Source of the DNA: Flavilitoribacter nigricans DSM 23189 = NBRC 102662
GTDB taxonomy: Bacteria > Bacteroidota > Bacteroidia > Chitinophagales > Saprospiraceae
Direction: 5' to 3'
Assembly (NCBI RefSeq): GCF_002646595.1
Contig: NZ_PDUD01000032.1
Coordinates: forward strand, 62,001-126,000
DNA length: 64,000 bases
How positions within the stretch are numbered: position 1 is the first letter of the stretch; each line of letters starts with the position of its first letter. Both the position numbers and the translations under genes were made by a program. The notes below the pieces were generated by a model that saw only the letters and a program-made list of their open reading frames with translations, was not told the DNA's origin and did no database searches. This document shows, one piece after another, positions 53,165 through 62,508 of this stretch.

Positions 53165-53758
53165 ATGCAAAAAAGGAAGGTATTCCTCCTAATGTTCGCT
53201 CTATTGATCGGGAGTTTAACAAGCGCTACGGCCCAACGGTTCAGAGCGTCCCTGATCGGAGGTTTCAATATGGCCCAACTGGATGGAGACGATCTGAGCG
53301 GATTCAATAAGATCGGGCTGAACACCGGAGCCAAGGTGGCCGCCGTACTGAGCGACCGCTGGCAGCTCAGCCTGGAAATGCTCTTTTCCCAGCAGGGCAG
53401 CCACCGCACCCGCGACGATCTGTACTTTGGCCAGTACGATAACATCCGCCTGAATTTTGTGGAAACGCCCGTCATGATCAGTTTCAGGGACTGGAAATTC
53501 CACGTGAGCACCGGTTTTTCCTACGCCCGCCTGATCAGCTATAAGGCGGAATCCCCGATCGGGGAGGACCTGACGGATACGGAGACCTACCGCAACGATC
53601 TCTACTTCTGGGTAGTGGGCGCTACTTATTATTTCAATGATCGCTGGGGGCTCAACGTACGCTGGTCCCGGGCTCTGGTCGATCTGGAAACCCGGGAAGG
53701 AAAAACCCTGCTGGGTCGTAACCTGGGGATCCGGCTGATCTATGCACTACAGAAATGA
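53165..53758 (+). CDS. Outer-membrane beta-barrel protein (PorT/porin-family-like)
   Basis: The 197-residue protein has a signal peptide (MQKRKVFLLMFALLIGSLTSATAQ) and a series of alternating beta strands: FRASLIGGFNMAQLDGDDLSGF, GAKVAAVLSDRWQLSLEMLFSQQG, LNFVETPVMISF, LYFWVVGATYYFNDRWGLNVRW and a last strand LGIRLIYALQK ending near the C-terminus. This is the eight-stranded outer-membrane barrel of the PF13568 type. Related proteins in Bacteroidota include PorT of the type IX secretion system, but I see nothing that fixes this one as PorT. It is a single gene. Confidence 0.85.
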   Translation: MQKRKVFLLMFALLIGSLTSATAQRFRASLIGGFNMAQLDGDDLSGFNKIGLNTGAKVAAVLSDRWQLSLEMLFSQQGSHRTRDDLYFGQYDNIRLNFVETPVMISFRDWKFHVSTGFSYARLISYKAESPIGEDLTDTETYRNDLYFWVVGATYYFNDRWGLNVRWSRALVDLETREGKTLLGRNLGIRLIYALQK

Positions 53759-53942
53759 TCTTCCCGATGGATAGCTGGGTGGGGACGGATGTCGCATCCC
53801 GGTCCGGCACAAATTCTAAAACGAAATCCCGGCCACTTCTCGCGAATTACCTAAATTTACCGGATACACCTTATTTTCGGATCTGACGATTGCCGATCCC
53901 CGGCAGCGCGTGAAGCATCCGGAATTATCTAAGCATTTTACT

Positions 53943-54446
53943 ATGACCCATTATTCAATCAAGGCACTGGCAGTACTGATCATCCTGTTGGTATCGGCCT
54001 GCGGCGGCAATACGAATGACGCCGGCGCCACTACCGCAGAAACACCCGCAAGCGAAACGCCGGCTCCGGCCGGAGAAAACCAGCAGACACTTACCTATCC
54101 TAGTCTGCCGATCGCCAAGATGCAGGAATTGTACGATTCGGTCGATTACATTGATTTCGTGTTCTACTACGCCAATTTCTCAATGAATCAGGCAAACGAT
54201 TCGAGTATTAAAGCCACCCTGGCCCACGTATCGAACGAAGTGCCGACGGTGTATTCTTCCTGCCAGCCCATTGGGAGCCTCTTCTTTCAATCGCAGGGTA
54301 AGGAACTGATGCAGGCCGAACTGTATTTTTCGGATAAGTGTGTCTATTATATCTGGCTGGTAAATGGCCAGCGGACCTACGCCAACAAGATGACACCGGC
54401 CGGTTTCCAGTTCTACCAGCAGGTCTTTTCGCAGGGTGCGCAGTAA
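53943..54446 (+). CDS. Hypothetical lipoprotein
   Basis: The 167-residue protein has a lipobox LLVSACGG (Cys20), then a low-complexity Ala/Thr/Pro/Glu linker. The folded part contains LPIAKMQELYDSVDYIDFVFYYANFSMNQ and ELMQAELYFSDKCVYYIWLVNGQRTYANKMT. I do not recognise the fold. I start at the ATG 53943 because it gives the short basic n-region of a lipoprotein; the frame upstream to 53910 lacks such support. Confidence 0.7.
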   Translation: MTHYSIKALAVLIILLVSACGGNTNDAGATTAETPASETPAPAGENQQTLTYPSLPIAKMQELYDSVDYIDFVFYYANFSMNQANDSSIKATLAHVSNEVPTVYSSCQPIGSLFFQSQGKELMQAELYFSDKCVYYIWLVNGQRTYANKMTPAGFQFYQQVFSQGAQ

Positions 54447-54643
54447 ACCGGCCAGAGTGCTGACCGTTATAATGGGCTGTCTTTCCGGGCGTTTGCTTAC
54501 TTCCGGCCGGGGTGCATAGTGGAACCGGCCGATTTTCGGATACGCCCCAGCGAACAGCTGCTTTATATAAAAACATTCCTAGGATCCATCGTACTTTTTT
54601 CTACACCGGTAGATAATATTGGGCGGGGCAGGGGGAAAAGGCT

Positions 54644-54651
54644 TAGTTTTG
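54644..54651 (+). promoter_or_regulatory. -7 box TAGTTTTG in the gap before the coiled-coil gene
   Basis: TAGTTTTG matches TAnnTTTG exactly; a TTG at 54619-54621 is 22 bases upstream. The predicted leader is about 125 bases. The 334-base gap holding it has no gene. Confidence 0.5.
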
Positions 54652-54780
54652 GAAAGACTGATTTAGTAAAAAGTATTAAAAACACAAGTTGCCCTTCGGC
54701 AGAACAGCGCTCCCTTCCGTCCGAATCTGCGCGCTTTTATAAAGAAGGCCTGCCAGGCAACTCAAATTAAAATAATTACC

Positions 54781-55080
54781 ATGGCAAGAAGACTGAAATC
54801 CACCCCTTTCGCCCGCTTTTTGATCGCAATGCTATTTATCGTACCGCTGGCTTACATCGGTGCCTCCTATTATAACGGAGAGGATCCGATTGCTCTGATC
54901 AAGGATAAACTGGGGATAGAGGAAGGTAACCGTACAACGGTGGCCGAGGAGACGACTTATGACGACGAGACCTATGACTTTCGGCAGGAGATCGAGGACC
55001 TGAAAGACCGGATCGAAGAGTTGGAGCAGGAAAACGCAGACCTGAGAGATAAGGTCCGTCAGCTGGAAATGAAGCAGTAG
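54781..55080 (+). CDS. Membrane-anchored coiled-coil protein
   Basis: The 99-residue protein has one membrane helix (FLIAMLFIVPLAYIGASYY, about 13-31), a periplasmic acidic linker rich in Thr and Glu, and a C-terminal coiled coil (EIEDLKDRIEELEQENADLRDKVRQLEMK). It resembles small FtsB/DivIC-like envelope proteins in layout but lacks clear homology that I can see. The holin-like gene follows 97 bases later. Confidence 0.75.
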   Translation: MARRLKSTPFARFLIAMLFIVPLAYIGASYYNGEDPIALIKDKLGIEEGNRTTVAEETTYDDETYDFRQEIEDLKDRIEELEQENADLRDKVRQLEMKQ

Positions 55081-55177
55081 CCGGGCGGCTCTAACCCAAC
55101 TTCCATTTATCGTTTTGGGTTACAAAATGTGAGTCGCCGAATGACTCCAATGATTCCGTAACTAAAACCTTATAAAT

Positions 55178-55558
55178 ATGGATTTACCACTTTTACTTGA
55201 TGGCATGATGCAGGCCAGCCTGGGTTCCTGGATCCTTCATATCCTGGTCAACGCCCTGGCGCTGATGGCTGCGGCCTATCTACTGAGCGGGGTAACCATT
55301 TCTGATTTTACCCGCGCCCTTATTCTGGCCGTGGTGCTGGCACTGCTGAACAGTACGTTGGGCGTGGTGCTGGATTTTATTTCCACGCCGATTCGCTGGT
55401 TGACCCTGGGGCTGTTCAGCATCGTTGTAGATGCCGTCGTTTTGAAAGTTGCCGATTACTTTATGAAAGGGTTTTCCATTAAGTCCTTTAGCTGGGCGCT
55501 GATCATGGCTGTGGTACTGGCAATATTCAATACGCTCTCCAACTGGATCTTTTTCTAA
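55178..55558 (+). CDS. Phage-holin-family-like membrane protein (PF04020 type)
   Basis: The 126-residue protein has four helices (about 18-38, 45-63, 68-90 and 102-124) and the typical ALILAVVLALLNSTLGVVLDFISTPI and LTLGLFSIVVDAVVLKVADYF segments of the YvlD/phage holin 4 superfamily. Despite the name, chromosomal members are ordinary inner-membrane proteins with no proven lytic role; no phage gene is nearby. It is likely co-transcribed with the coiled-coil gene. Confidence 0.85.
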   Translation: MDLPLLLDGMMQASLGSWILHILVNALALMAAAYLLSGVTISDFTRALILAVVLALLNSTLGVVLDFISTPIRWLTLGLFSIVVDAVVLKVADYFMKGFSIKSFSWALIMAVVLAIFNTLSNWIFF

Positions 55559-55719
55559 AGACTTCACCAAAATAACCGGAGATACCGGATAGCGTGAACA
55601 GGAGTTCTGGATTGGTAATACAGGAAACTGATCTACCGGTCGCAACTACCGGCTGCCGCCGGTGCTTTTTGAATTTAACCTTGGGTCACGATCCCGCCGT
55701 TCGCCGGATAATATTCCTG

Positions 55720-55765
55720 CTGCCAAGAGTGGCCGTTCACCGCCACCCTTGGCAGTGCCTTTTTG
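55720..55765 (+). terminator. Hairpin terminator after the holin-like gene
   Basis: CTGCCAAGAGTGGC (55720-55733) pairs with GCCACCCTTGGCAG (55742-55755) with one mismatch, followed by TGCCTTTTTGG. It ends the coiled-coil/holin-like transcript, about 160 bases beyond the stop. Confidence 0.75.
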
Positions 55766-55982
55766 GCTCGTCCCCGAAGTCTACACGAATGAATTTGTCG
55801 GGAGATCAGTAAATTTTTCGAGTTTCCCCCCGCTGCGAAAGATCTTCGTTTCTCTCAGTATTTACGGGCGCATCCGGGTATTCCCTCCGCCGGGGGGATG
55901 ATTTATCCGGCCGGGCTCAACACTTCGCTACCGCGAATAGATACAAAAGTCGTATCTTTCCGGTTCAATATGGGGGGACACG
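55766..55982. other. Gap before the first TSP3-OmpA gene
   Basis: No gene is seen. A near -7 box TATCTTTC (55953-55960) lies 22 bases before the ATG, with no matching -33 TTG. Confidence 0.4.
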
Positions 55983-57539
55983 ATGCATATGAACCGCTTA
56001 ATTTTTTCCCTGTTTTTGCTTTTCTGTTGCTCACTCGGTGCTTTGGCCCAGGGGTCTCCATGGAAAATGGACTTCTACCTGGGAATAGCCAGCTATGCGG
56101 GTGATCTGGCAGACCATCCCTTCTATTCCGAAAACTGGAAGCCAAGTGTAGGCCTGGGCCTGCAGTACCGTCTCGGTGCTCCCCTGGCATTGAAGTCAGA
56201 CTTTTATCACGGCCGCCTCAGTGGCAGTGATGAGTATTTTTCTACTTCCGACTGGCCGGACGGCGACCGGAGAGCCCGTTTCAACTCGGCTTTTACCCAA
56301 TGGAATATTGCTTTGGAATACCATTTCCTGGAATCGGCAGCGCGGAATAGTCCCCGCCGACTGTCACCCTATCTGGCGCTTGGCGGCGGCTTACTGATCT
56401 ATGAGCCGCGGATCAATTTCGGATTTACCCGTAATTCAGAACTGGAACAGGCCATTAGCGATGATATGGGAACCAATTACTCCAAGGTAGCGCTGAACGG
56501 TGACCTGACCGTCGGCCTGGATTACCGCATTTTTAAGGCCTGGTCCATTGGCCTGAGTATGAGTGTTCATCCCACCAATACCGATTATCTGGACGGCATG
56601 AGCTGGTCCGGCAATCCCAATAAAAATGACTGGTTTGCCAAGGGCGGACTGCGCCTCCAGCATCAGTTTAGTCACGAGCCCGATCGCGATCGGGATGGCG
56701 TTGCCGACAGCCGGGATGCCTGCCCCGATGTGGCCGGACTCCCGGGAATGCTGGGCTGCCCGGACTCCGACCGGGACGGATTGCACGACGGTGAAGACCT
56801 CTGCCCGAATGATCCGGGAGGGATCAATCTCCGGGGATGCCCGGATTCCGACGGGGACGGGATCGCAGATAAGGACGATCTATGTCCTTATGTCTACGGT
56901 CTGGTCCAGCGCGGCGGCTGCCCGATCGAAGATCGCGACGGCGATGGGATCGAGGACAGCAAAGACCTCTGCCCGAATTCCGCCGGGCCGCCCGAGCGCG
57001 AAGGCTGCCCGATCGTGGATACGGATCAGGATGGCATTCTGGACGAAGATGACCGCTGCCCCAGCGACTACGGTTTATCGATCTTTCAGGGATGCCCGGA
57101 TACCGACGGCGACGGGATCGAGGATGGGCGGGATGCCTGTCCGACCCTGTTTGGCGTATACACCCACAATGGCTGCCCAGAAGTGATCTTCCCGGAAGAG
57201 GCGGCCGCCGAGATTAACCGGCAGGTATTGCTGTTTGATTCCGGGAGCGCCGATATTCCCCGTTTCCGGCTGCTGGATCAGGTAGTGGAGTTTATGCAGG
57301 AATATCCTACTTATAAGTTGACCATCAGCGGGTTTACGGATAGTGAAGGCAATTCCCAGGACAACCTTACCTTATCCAGGTCCCGGGCGCGGGCGTGTTT
57401 CCGTTACCTGGCCCAACAGGGCGTAGACGAAGCCCGGATGCGTTACCTGGGCATGGGGCAGAGTGATTCCGGACCGGATGATTTTTATCCGAAAGGCGAG
57501 GCGATGAATCGCCGGGTTGAGTTTTTTTTGTACCAATAG
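55983..57539 (+). CDS. OmpA-family protein with thrombospondin type 3 repeats
   Basis: The 518-residue protein has a signal peptide (ending ALAQ), an N-terminal outer-membrane beta-barrel (about 25-230), about seven calcium-binding TSP3 repeats (about 230-395; DRDGVADSRDACPDVAGLPG, DSDRDGLHDGEDLCP, DTDGDGIEDGRDACP) and a C-terminal OmpA domain (about 405-518; ISGFTDSEGNSQDNLTLSRSRA with the peptidoglycan-binding NRRVEFF). OmpA domains clamp peptidoglycan, and the repeats form a rigid Ca2+-bound stalk. It is followed by a close relative, 404 bases away, so the two look like tandem duplicates. Confidence 0.93.
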   Translation: MHMNRLIFSLFLLFCCSLGALAQGSPWKMDFYLGIASYAGDLADHPFYSENWKPSVGLGLQYRLGAPLALKSDFYHGRLSGSDEYFSTSDWPDGDRRARFNSAFTQWNIALEYHFLESAARNSPRRLSPYLALGGGLLIYEPRINFGFTRNSELEQAISDDMGTNYSKVALNGDLTVGLDYRIFKAWSIGLSMSVHPTNTDYLDGMSWSGNPNKNDWFAKGGLRLQHQFSHEPDRDRDGVADSRDACPDVAGLPGMLGCPDSDRDGLHDGEDLCPNDPGGINLRGCPDSDGDGIADKDDLCPYVYGLVQRGGCPIEDRDGDGIEDSKDLCPNSAGPPEREGCPIVDTDQDGILDEDDRCPSDYGLSIFQGCPDTDGDGIEDGRDACPTLFGVYTHNGCPEVIFPEEAAAEINRQVLLFDSGSADIPRFRLLDQVVEFMQEYPTYKLTISGFTDSEGNSQDNLTLSRSRARACFRYLAQQGVDEARMRYLGMGQSDSGPDDFYPKGEAMNRRVEFFLYQ

Positions 57540-57943
57540 TTTAAAAAATAATCTTTTGATTGTAACTTTAGAGCAAGACCAGCGTAAAGGTCTTGAGATT
57601 GTCCAATTCCTCTGCTAAATTTTCCCCCTCTAATTACAACGTCAGTGCATTTTGCTATTTAGATCATCCCATTAGGTATAACAACCATTTCCTAGATCAA
57701 AATAAGAACACATTCTTCTCTACATTTTTGTGGGGTTACCTCCGCAATCCCATTGGTGTATTTAGTTGCTGCAGCTAAGCGGTAACCGTACGCCACATCC
57801 CTCGATTAGTGTCTGATTCCGCTCTGATGGCGCACCCGTCAGAGGCTAGGCGTGTATGTCCGGTGGTGTCGGACCAACCGCTCTGACCGGATTTCCCCCT
57901 TGATTAACACTAACGATTGAATAATTCAAAGAACCCTTTATTT
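57540..57943. other. Gap between the two TSP3-OmpA genes
   Basis: No gene is supported. A weak hairpin CAAGACC-N8-GGTCTTG (near 57574) follows the first gene; it lacks a T-run. Candidate -7 boxes are only near matches (for example TACATTTTTG near 57721). The GC content is lower than in the flanking genes. Confidence 0.4.
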
Positions 57944-59485
57944 ATGCGAAAAATTTCTACACTCATCTGTATGCTGCTGTTCACCCTGACGGCGCATGCA
58001 CAAACGACTTTCTGGGAAGGTGGACTGTTACTGGGAGGTGCCGCGATGGGAGGAGACCTGGTGGACGCTAAGTTTGGCTCTATGAACGATCTGAATTTCG
58101 CCTACGGTCTGATGGCCAGAAGGTATTTTCATCCGAACCTCGCCATCCGGGGCAATCTGCTGCGGAGCCGGCTCACCGGGAACGATGATCGTTACGAACG
58201 GCTGGCCGAACGCGGATTCCGCACCCAGACACCCCTCACGGAACTGTCTATGGATCTGGAATTTGATCTTTTCGGGCACCGGCGCGGCAACCCCGAGCTT
58301 ACTTCCGGCCCGATCTCCCCTTACTTCCTGGTGGGGGTAGGCATGGCTTTTACCAATCCGAAAACAAATTACGGCTCGCTGGATGGCGACGCTCTGCAGG
58401 ATCAGAATGCCGAGGTGTCCGGTACGCGCTTCGTCCTGCCGGTCGGCCTCGGACTGCGCATCGATATGGGAACCAATTGGGCCGCGGCGGTAGAGGTATC
58501 GCCCCGGGCGACTTTTTCGGACTATCTCGATGGGGTAAGTCTCTCCGGCAATCCGGATAAAAATGACTGGTACGGGATCGGTAGTGTCCAGTTGTGGTAC
58601 AAACTGACCGTGGCGGATCGCGATCGCGACGGCATTGCGGATGCGGATGACGCCTGCCCGGATATTGCCGGCACGGAACTGGCCATGGGCTGTCCGGACC
58701 GGGATAACGATTCCGTTCCCGATGAACGGGATACCTGCCCGGATATTCCGGGAAGTGTGGCGCTGGCCGGTTGCCCGGATAGTGATAATGACGGCGTTAC
58801 GGATTTCGACGATGAATGCCCGACCCAGGCCGGTCTGATCAGTATGAATGGCTGTCCGGATAGTGACGGCGACGGCATTGCCAACGGAAAGGACGAGTGC
58901 CCACTGGAGGCCGGTGTGGCAGAGAACGGTGGCTGCCCGGTACGCGACCGGGATAATGACGGGGTCATGGACGACGAAGATGACTGCCCGGACCGCTCCG
59001 GACCGATCGCCAATCAGGGCTGCCCCTACGGCGATGCGGACGGCGATGGTATTCCGGATAATGAAGATGACTGTCCGAATGCGGTCGGCGCGCTGGCCAA
59101 CGGCGGCTGTCCGGAGGCCAAAGTGGCCGATAAAGCGCAGGAAGTGGTGGATTTTGCCACCAGGAACATTCAGTTCGCGACGGATAAGGCCGAATTTCTG
59201 GATGCTTCCTACGCCATTCTGGACGAAGTGGCCCAGGTGATGAAGCAGTACACCAATTACAAATTAAAGATCGAAGGCTTTACCGATAGTCGCGGTCGCA
59301 GTAATTACAATCAGGATCTGTCGGAGTCGCGGGCACGCCGTTGCTACGATTACCTGGTCAGTAAGGGCGTGCCGGCGGCACGGATGCAGTATCGCGGTTT
59401 TGGGGAAACCAATCCGGTAGCTTCCAACCTGACGGAGGAGGGCCGGATGCAAAACCGCCGGGTAGAGTTCTCCCTATTTCAATAG
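57944..59485 (+). CDS. OmpA-family protein with thrombospondin type 3 repeats (second copy)
   Basis: The 513-residue protein repeats the plan of the gene before it: signal peptide (LTAHAQ), N-terminal barrel with VAAEV-type strands, TSP3 repeats from about 225 to 395 (DRDRDGIADADDACPDIAG, DSDNDGVTDFDDECP, DADGDGIPDNEDDCP) and an OmpA domain ending FTDSRGRSNYNQDLSESRARRCYDYL and NRRVEFSLFQ. The start is the ATG 57944 (MRKISTLICM), which gives a normal signal peptide. An intrinsic terminator follows at 59533. Confidence 0.93.
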   Translation: MRKISTLICMLLFTLTAHAQTTFWEGGLLLGGAAMGGDLVDAKFGSMNDLNFAYGLMARRYFHPNLAIRGNLLRSRLTGNDDRYERLAERGFRTQTPLTELSMDLEFDLFGHRRGNPELTSGPISPYFLVGVGMAFTNPKTNYGSLDGDALQDQNAEVSGTRFVLPVGLGLRIDMGTNWAAAVEVSPRATFSDYLDGVSLSGNPDKNDWYGIGSVQLWYKLTVADRDRDGIADADDACPDIAGTELAMGCPDRDNDSVPDERDTCPDIPGSVALAGCPDSDNDGVTDFDDECPTQAGLISMNGCPDSDGDGIANGKDECPLEAGVAENGGCPVRDRDNDGVMDDEDDCPDRSGPIANQGCPYGDADGDGIPDNEDDCPNAVGALANGGCPEAKVADKAQEVVDFATRNIQFATDKAEFLDASYAILDEVAQVMKQYTNYKLKIEGFTDSRGRSNYNQDLSESRARRCYDYLVSKGVPAARMQYRGFGETNPVASNLTEEGRMQNRRVEFSLFQ

Positions 59486-59532
59486 GCTCAATATTTTTGA
59501 CTATAGTTTTATCATTTTTTTGAATGATTTGG

Positions 59533-59568
59533 GCACCTGCCATCCTTTGGACCGGCAGGTGCTTTTTT
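59533..59568 (+). terminator. Intrinsic terminator after the second TSP3-OmpA gene
   Basis: GCACCTGCC (59533-59541) pairs with GGCAGGTGC (59554-59562), followed directly by TTTTTT. It lies 48 bases beyond the stop. Confidence 0.9.
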
Positions 59569-59678
59569 ATGAATTGGCGGGATTACCAAAGGACCGGGGA
59601 CCGGCCGATTCTCCCAACTTCTCAACTTCCGAATGCCCATTTTTCCTAACTTGCAGCCGAATTGCAAAACGAGCTGAT

Positions 59679-61379
59679 ATGTCCACACCCTATATACCGA
59701 GAACCCGGGCCCAGGAGTCCCGCGCCGCCATTGAACGTTTGTACATTGCCATGCGTCATCTCTTCATTCGCGGCAGTTACAAACCGCTGGGCGTTTCCGG
59801 CGAGGCAATGATCGAAGCGATGATGGTGCTCTGTCCGGAGATCTACGGATCGATCGCCGATCCCGAACGGGTAGAACTGGAAGGCCTGCTGTACATCTTT
59901 CAACGGCTGCCCCGGGGCATCGAGGAGTGCCGGTTTGTCCGCCTCATTTCCCGGGAAGGATTTGAGAATGCCAGCTTTCCGCCCATCGTGCCACCGAAAC
60001 GCCGCCGCAACTGCTACCGCATTGACGAAGAAGAGATGTATATCGAAATGACCCGCGGTCGCAGTGATATCTACGACGTGCTGACCCACCTGACCTTCTT
60101 GTACATTGAAGCGGAAAAGATCCGCCGGAACAGCGAAGATCACCGGGGCCGGAAAAAGCGCGACTGGAACATGCTGGAAGAGGTCGTAAAGCGGGAGGAA
60201 GCGGGTGAACCCTTCAACAAGGAAGTTGCCTTTACCTATCTGAGCACCATTTTAGGGCGCACTTACGAAGAAACGGTGGAAGCCTGCGCCCGATTCTCCC
60301 AGGATCCCAATCTCAACAGTATTTTTCATATCGCCTACTGGATGGGGTACCGTTCCACCGAAGAAGCGGTGAACGAGAACGACCGGGAGATCTCTTTCTC
60401 TTCCGCCCTGCGGGAAAAGATCGGACATCACTACTACGGAGAGCTGTGGGCCCAGAATATCAAGGAATTCCTGATGGATAAGGGCCTGATCAACCGGCCG
60501 ATCCACATCATCAGTGCCAACCTGCACAGTGTGATGAATACCCTCTACGCGCCGTATATTTTCAAAGGGAAGAAGAAAAACCTGGAAGAGATCGCCCGCG
60601 ACCTGAGCCTGTTGCAGAACGAAACGCTCCGACAGAAGGTCGTGAGTTATGCGAGCAAAAAGGGCATGTACCAACTGGATGATCACAGCGGAACGAATAT
60701 TACCGTCCAGATCTACGATCTGGCGCAGATCCCTCTGCAGAACCTGTCTTCCGAACTCCAGTGGAACGCGGATCACCTGGAAAAGGAAAAACCCGTGATC
60801 ATCGTAATGGACTACGCCTTTGGCGAACAGGCCTACGAAACTCTGGACGAACTGCTCAAACCCTACGAAGAAGACGGTGAAAAGATCCCGCTGGATATCA
60901 AGTCCATCAATATCATGGGCAAAGCCGGTATCCTGGAAGGTGGGAAAGGGGATATTATGGTGCCCACGGCGCACGTATTTGAAGGAACGGCGGATAATTA
61001 CCCGATCGAGAATGACTTCAAGCAAGAAGACTTTACCGGTTTTGGATTAAAAGTATTCGAAGGGCCGATGATCACCGTCCTGGGTACTTCGCTGCAGAAT
61101 AAAGACATCCTGCGTTATTTTCGCCGATCTTCCTGGGGGGCCATCGGACTGGAAATGGAAGGAGCCCACTACCAGAAAGCCATCCAGGCGGCCACCCGTA
61201 TTCGCCGGACGGGACCCAACGAGAACGTCATCCTGCGCTATGCCTATTACGCTTCGGACAATCCCCTGATCAGCGGGCATACCCTGGCTTCGGGAAGTCT
61301 CGGTGTGGACGGCGTAAAACCGACTTACCTGATCACCATCAAAATGTTGAACCGGATCCTGGGCGGAGATAAACGTTAA
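59679..61379 (+). CDS. DUF6909-like protein with nucleoside-phosphorylase-like C-terminus
   Basis: The 566-residue cytoplasmic protein has an N-terminal half with RAQESRAAIERLYIAMRHLFIRGSYKPLGVSGEAMIEAMMVLCPEIYG, which I associate with the Bacteroidota-wide DUF6909 family, function unknown. In the C-terminal half, IVIMDYAFGEQAYE, INIMGKAGILEGGKGDIMVPTAHVFEGT and especially AIGLEMEGAHY resemble the purine nucleoside phosphorylase / AMP nucleosidase fold, where the E-M-E-G motif binds ribose. A base-ribose cleaving or nucleotide-sensing role is therefore a hypothesis. The ATG at 59679 is chosen because the upstream extension (from 59520) spans the terminator of the previous gene. Confidence 0.72.
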   Translation: MSTPYIPRTRAQESRAAIERLYIAMRHLFIRGSYKPLGVSGEAMIEAMMVLCPEIYGSIADPERVELEGLLYIFQRLPRGIEECRFVRLISREGFENASFPPIVPPKRRRNCYRIDEEEMYIEMTRGRSDIYDVLTHLTFLYIEAEKIRRNSEDHRGRKKRDWNMLEEVVKREEAGEPFNKEVAFTYLSTILGRTYEETVEACARFSQDPNLNSIFHIAYWMGYRSTEEAVNENDREISFSSALREKIGHHYYGELWAQNIKEFLMDKGLINRPIHIISANLHSVMNTLYAPYIFKGKKKNLEEIARDLSLLQNETLRQKVVSYASKKGMYQLDDHSGTNITVQIYDLAQIPLQNLSSELQWNADHLEKEKPVIIVMDYAFGEQAYETLDELLKPYEEDGEKIPLDIKSINIMGKAGILEGGKGDIMVPTAHVFEGTADNYPIENDFKQEDFTGFGLKVFEGPMITVLGTSLQNKDILRYFRRSSWGAIGLEMEGAHYQKAIQAATRIRRTGPNENVILRYAYYASDNPLISGHTLASGSLGVDGVKPTYLITIKMLNRILGGDKR

Positions 61380-61477
61380 TCTCTACCGCAGCTCCGAAAA
61401 GTATTGATACATCCGAGAATTGTATACCTGCCACTGGTGGGAAGGGGCGAATTTTGTATGCAAACAAACCAGATACC

Positions 61478-62506
61478 ATGGCACCTTCCAAAAAAGTATT
61501 GCTCACCGGCGTAAGCGGATTTTTAGGTAGTCACACCACCATTCAGTTGCTCAATCGCGGCTATACCGTAACCGGTACGTTGCGGCGCATGGATCGGGGG
61601 GATTCCCTACGGGAGATCCTGGCCCGCCACACGCCGCACATCGACCGTCTCCGTTTTGCCGAAGCCGAACTGGAAGATCAGGAGGTATGGATGAAACTGA
61701 TGGACGGCGTGGATTATGTGCAGCACATTGCTTCGCCTTTTCCCCGGGTCTTACCCGAGCGGGAAGAAGATCTGATCATCCCCGCCCGGGCGGGCGTACT
61801 GAACGTGCTGAAAGCAGCGGCGGCTAAACAGGTGAAACGAGTGGTGATGACCTCTTCTTCCGGAGCGATCGTGTACGGTAAGGACCGCGCCGACCGCAGC
61901 GGCACCTTTGACGAATCAGACTGGACCGACGTCAGTAAGCGGGAGGACACCACGCCCTATTTCCGCAGCAAGACCATTGCCGAAAAGGCGGCCTGGGATT
62001 TTATCGCCAACGAGGGGAAAGGACTGGAACTGGCGGTTATCTGCCCCGGAGCCATTTTAGGTCCGGTGCTGGAACAAGACTTTGGGACTTCGGCCAATAT
62101 TGTGATCAAGACCATGGACGGCAGCTCTCCGGCCATTCCCCGCATCGGATTCGATATCGTAGACGTACGTTCGGTGGCCGATCTACAGATCCGGGCCATG
62201 GAAGCGCCGGAGGCGGCCAATCAGCGGTTTATCGGTTCGGCGGGTTTCTTGTCCTTTAAGGCCGTTGCCGATATTCTGCGGGAGGCGTATCCGGACCGCC
62301 GGATCCCCCGCATGATCCTGCCCAACTTTGCCGTTCGCCTGTTTGCCCGCATCGATAAAACCCTGCAACCGATCCTGCTGGACCTTGGTACGGAGAGAAA
62401 AGTTGACAACCGAAAAGCCCGAAATCTGTTAAATTGGAAACCTATTCCGGTAAAGGAAGCCGTTTTGTCCTGTGCCGAAAGTGTGATCGAATTAAACCTG
62501 GTCTGA
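61478..62506 (+). CDS. Extended SDR, dihydroflavonol-reductase-like
   Basis: The 342-residue NAD(P)-dependent oxidoreductase opens VLLTGVSGFLGSHTTIQLL and has the catalytic YFRSK (YxxxK) near residue 168, after the Ser-rich VVMTSSSGAIVYG. The LRRMDRG loop suggests NADP preference. Relatives reduce aldehydes or ketones such as methylglyoxal; the substrate is not known. The start ATG 61478 is used because AATTTTG, a near -7 box, overlaps the earlier in-frame ATG at 61454. The AraC gene starts 2 bases after its stop, so the pair is an operon. Confidence 0.85.
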   Translation: MAPSKKVLLTGVSGFLGSHTTIQLLNRGYTVTGTLRRMDRGDSLREILARHTPHIDRLRFAEAELEDQEVWMKLMDGVDYVQHIASPFPRVLPEREEDLIIPARAGVLNVLKAAAAKQVKRVVMTSSSGAIVYGKDRADRSGTFDESDWTDVSKREDTTPYFRSKTIAEKAAWDFIANEGKGLELAVICPGAILGPVLEQDFGTSANIVIKTMDGSSPAIPRIGFDIVDVRSVADLQIRAMEAPEAANQRFIGSAGFLSFKAVADILREAYPDRRIPRMILPNFAVRLFARIDKTLQPILLDLGTERKVDNRKARNLLNWKPIPVKEAVLSCAESVIELNLV

Positions 62507-62508
62507 TC

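Noticed and set aside
60252-61025. 257-codon minus-strand frame
   Set aside because: It is antisense to the DUF6909-like gene and has no recognisable fold.
61454-61477. Longer N-terminus of the SDR at 61454
   Set aside because: The start would overlap a near -7 box and the added residues lack similarity to the family; the ATG at 61478 precedes the GxxGxxG motif by the usual distance.
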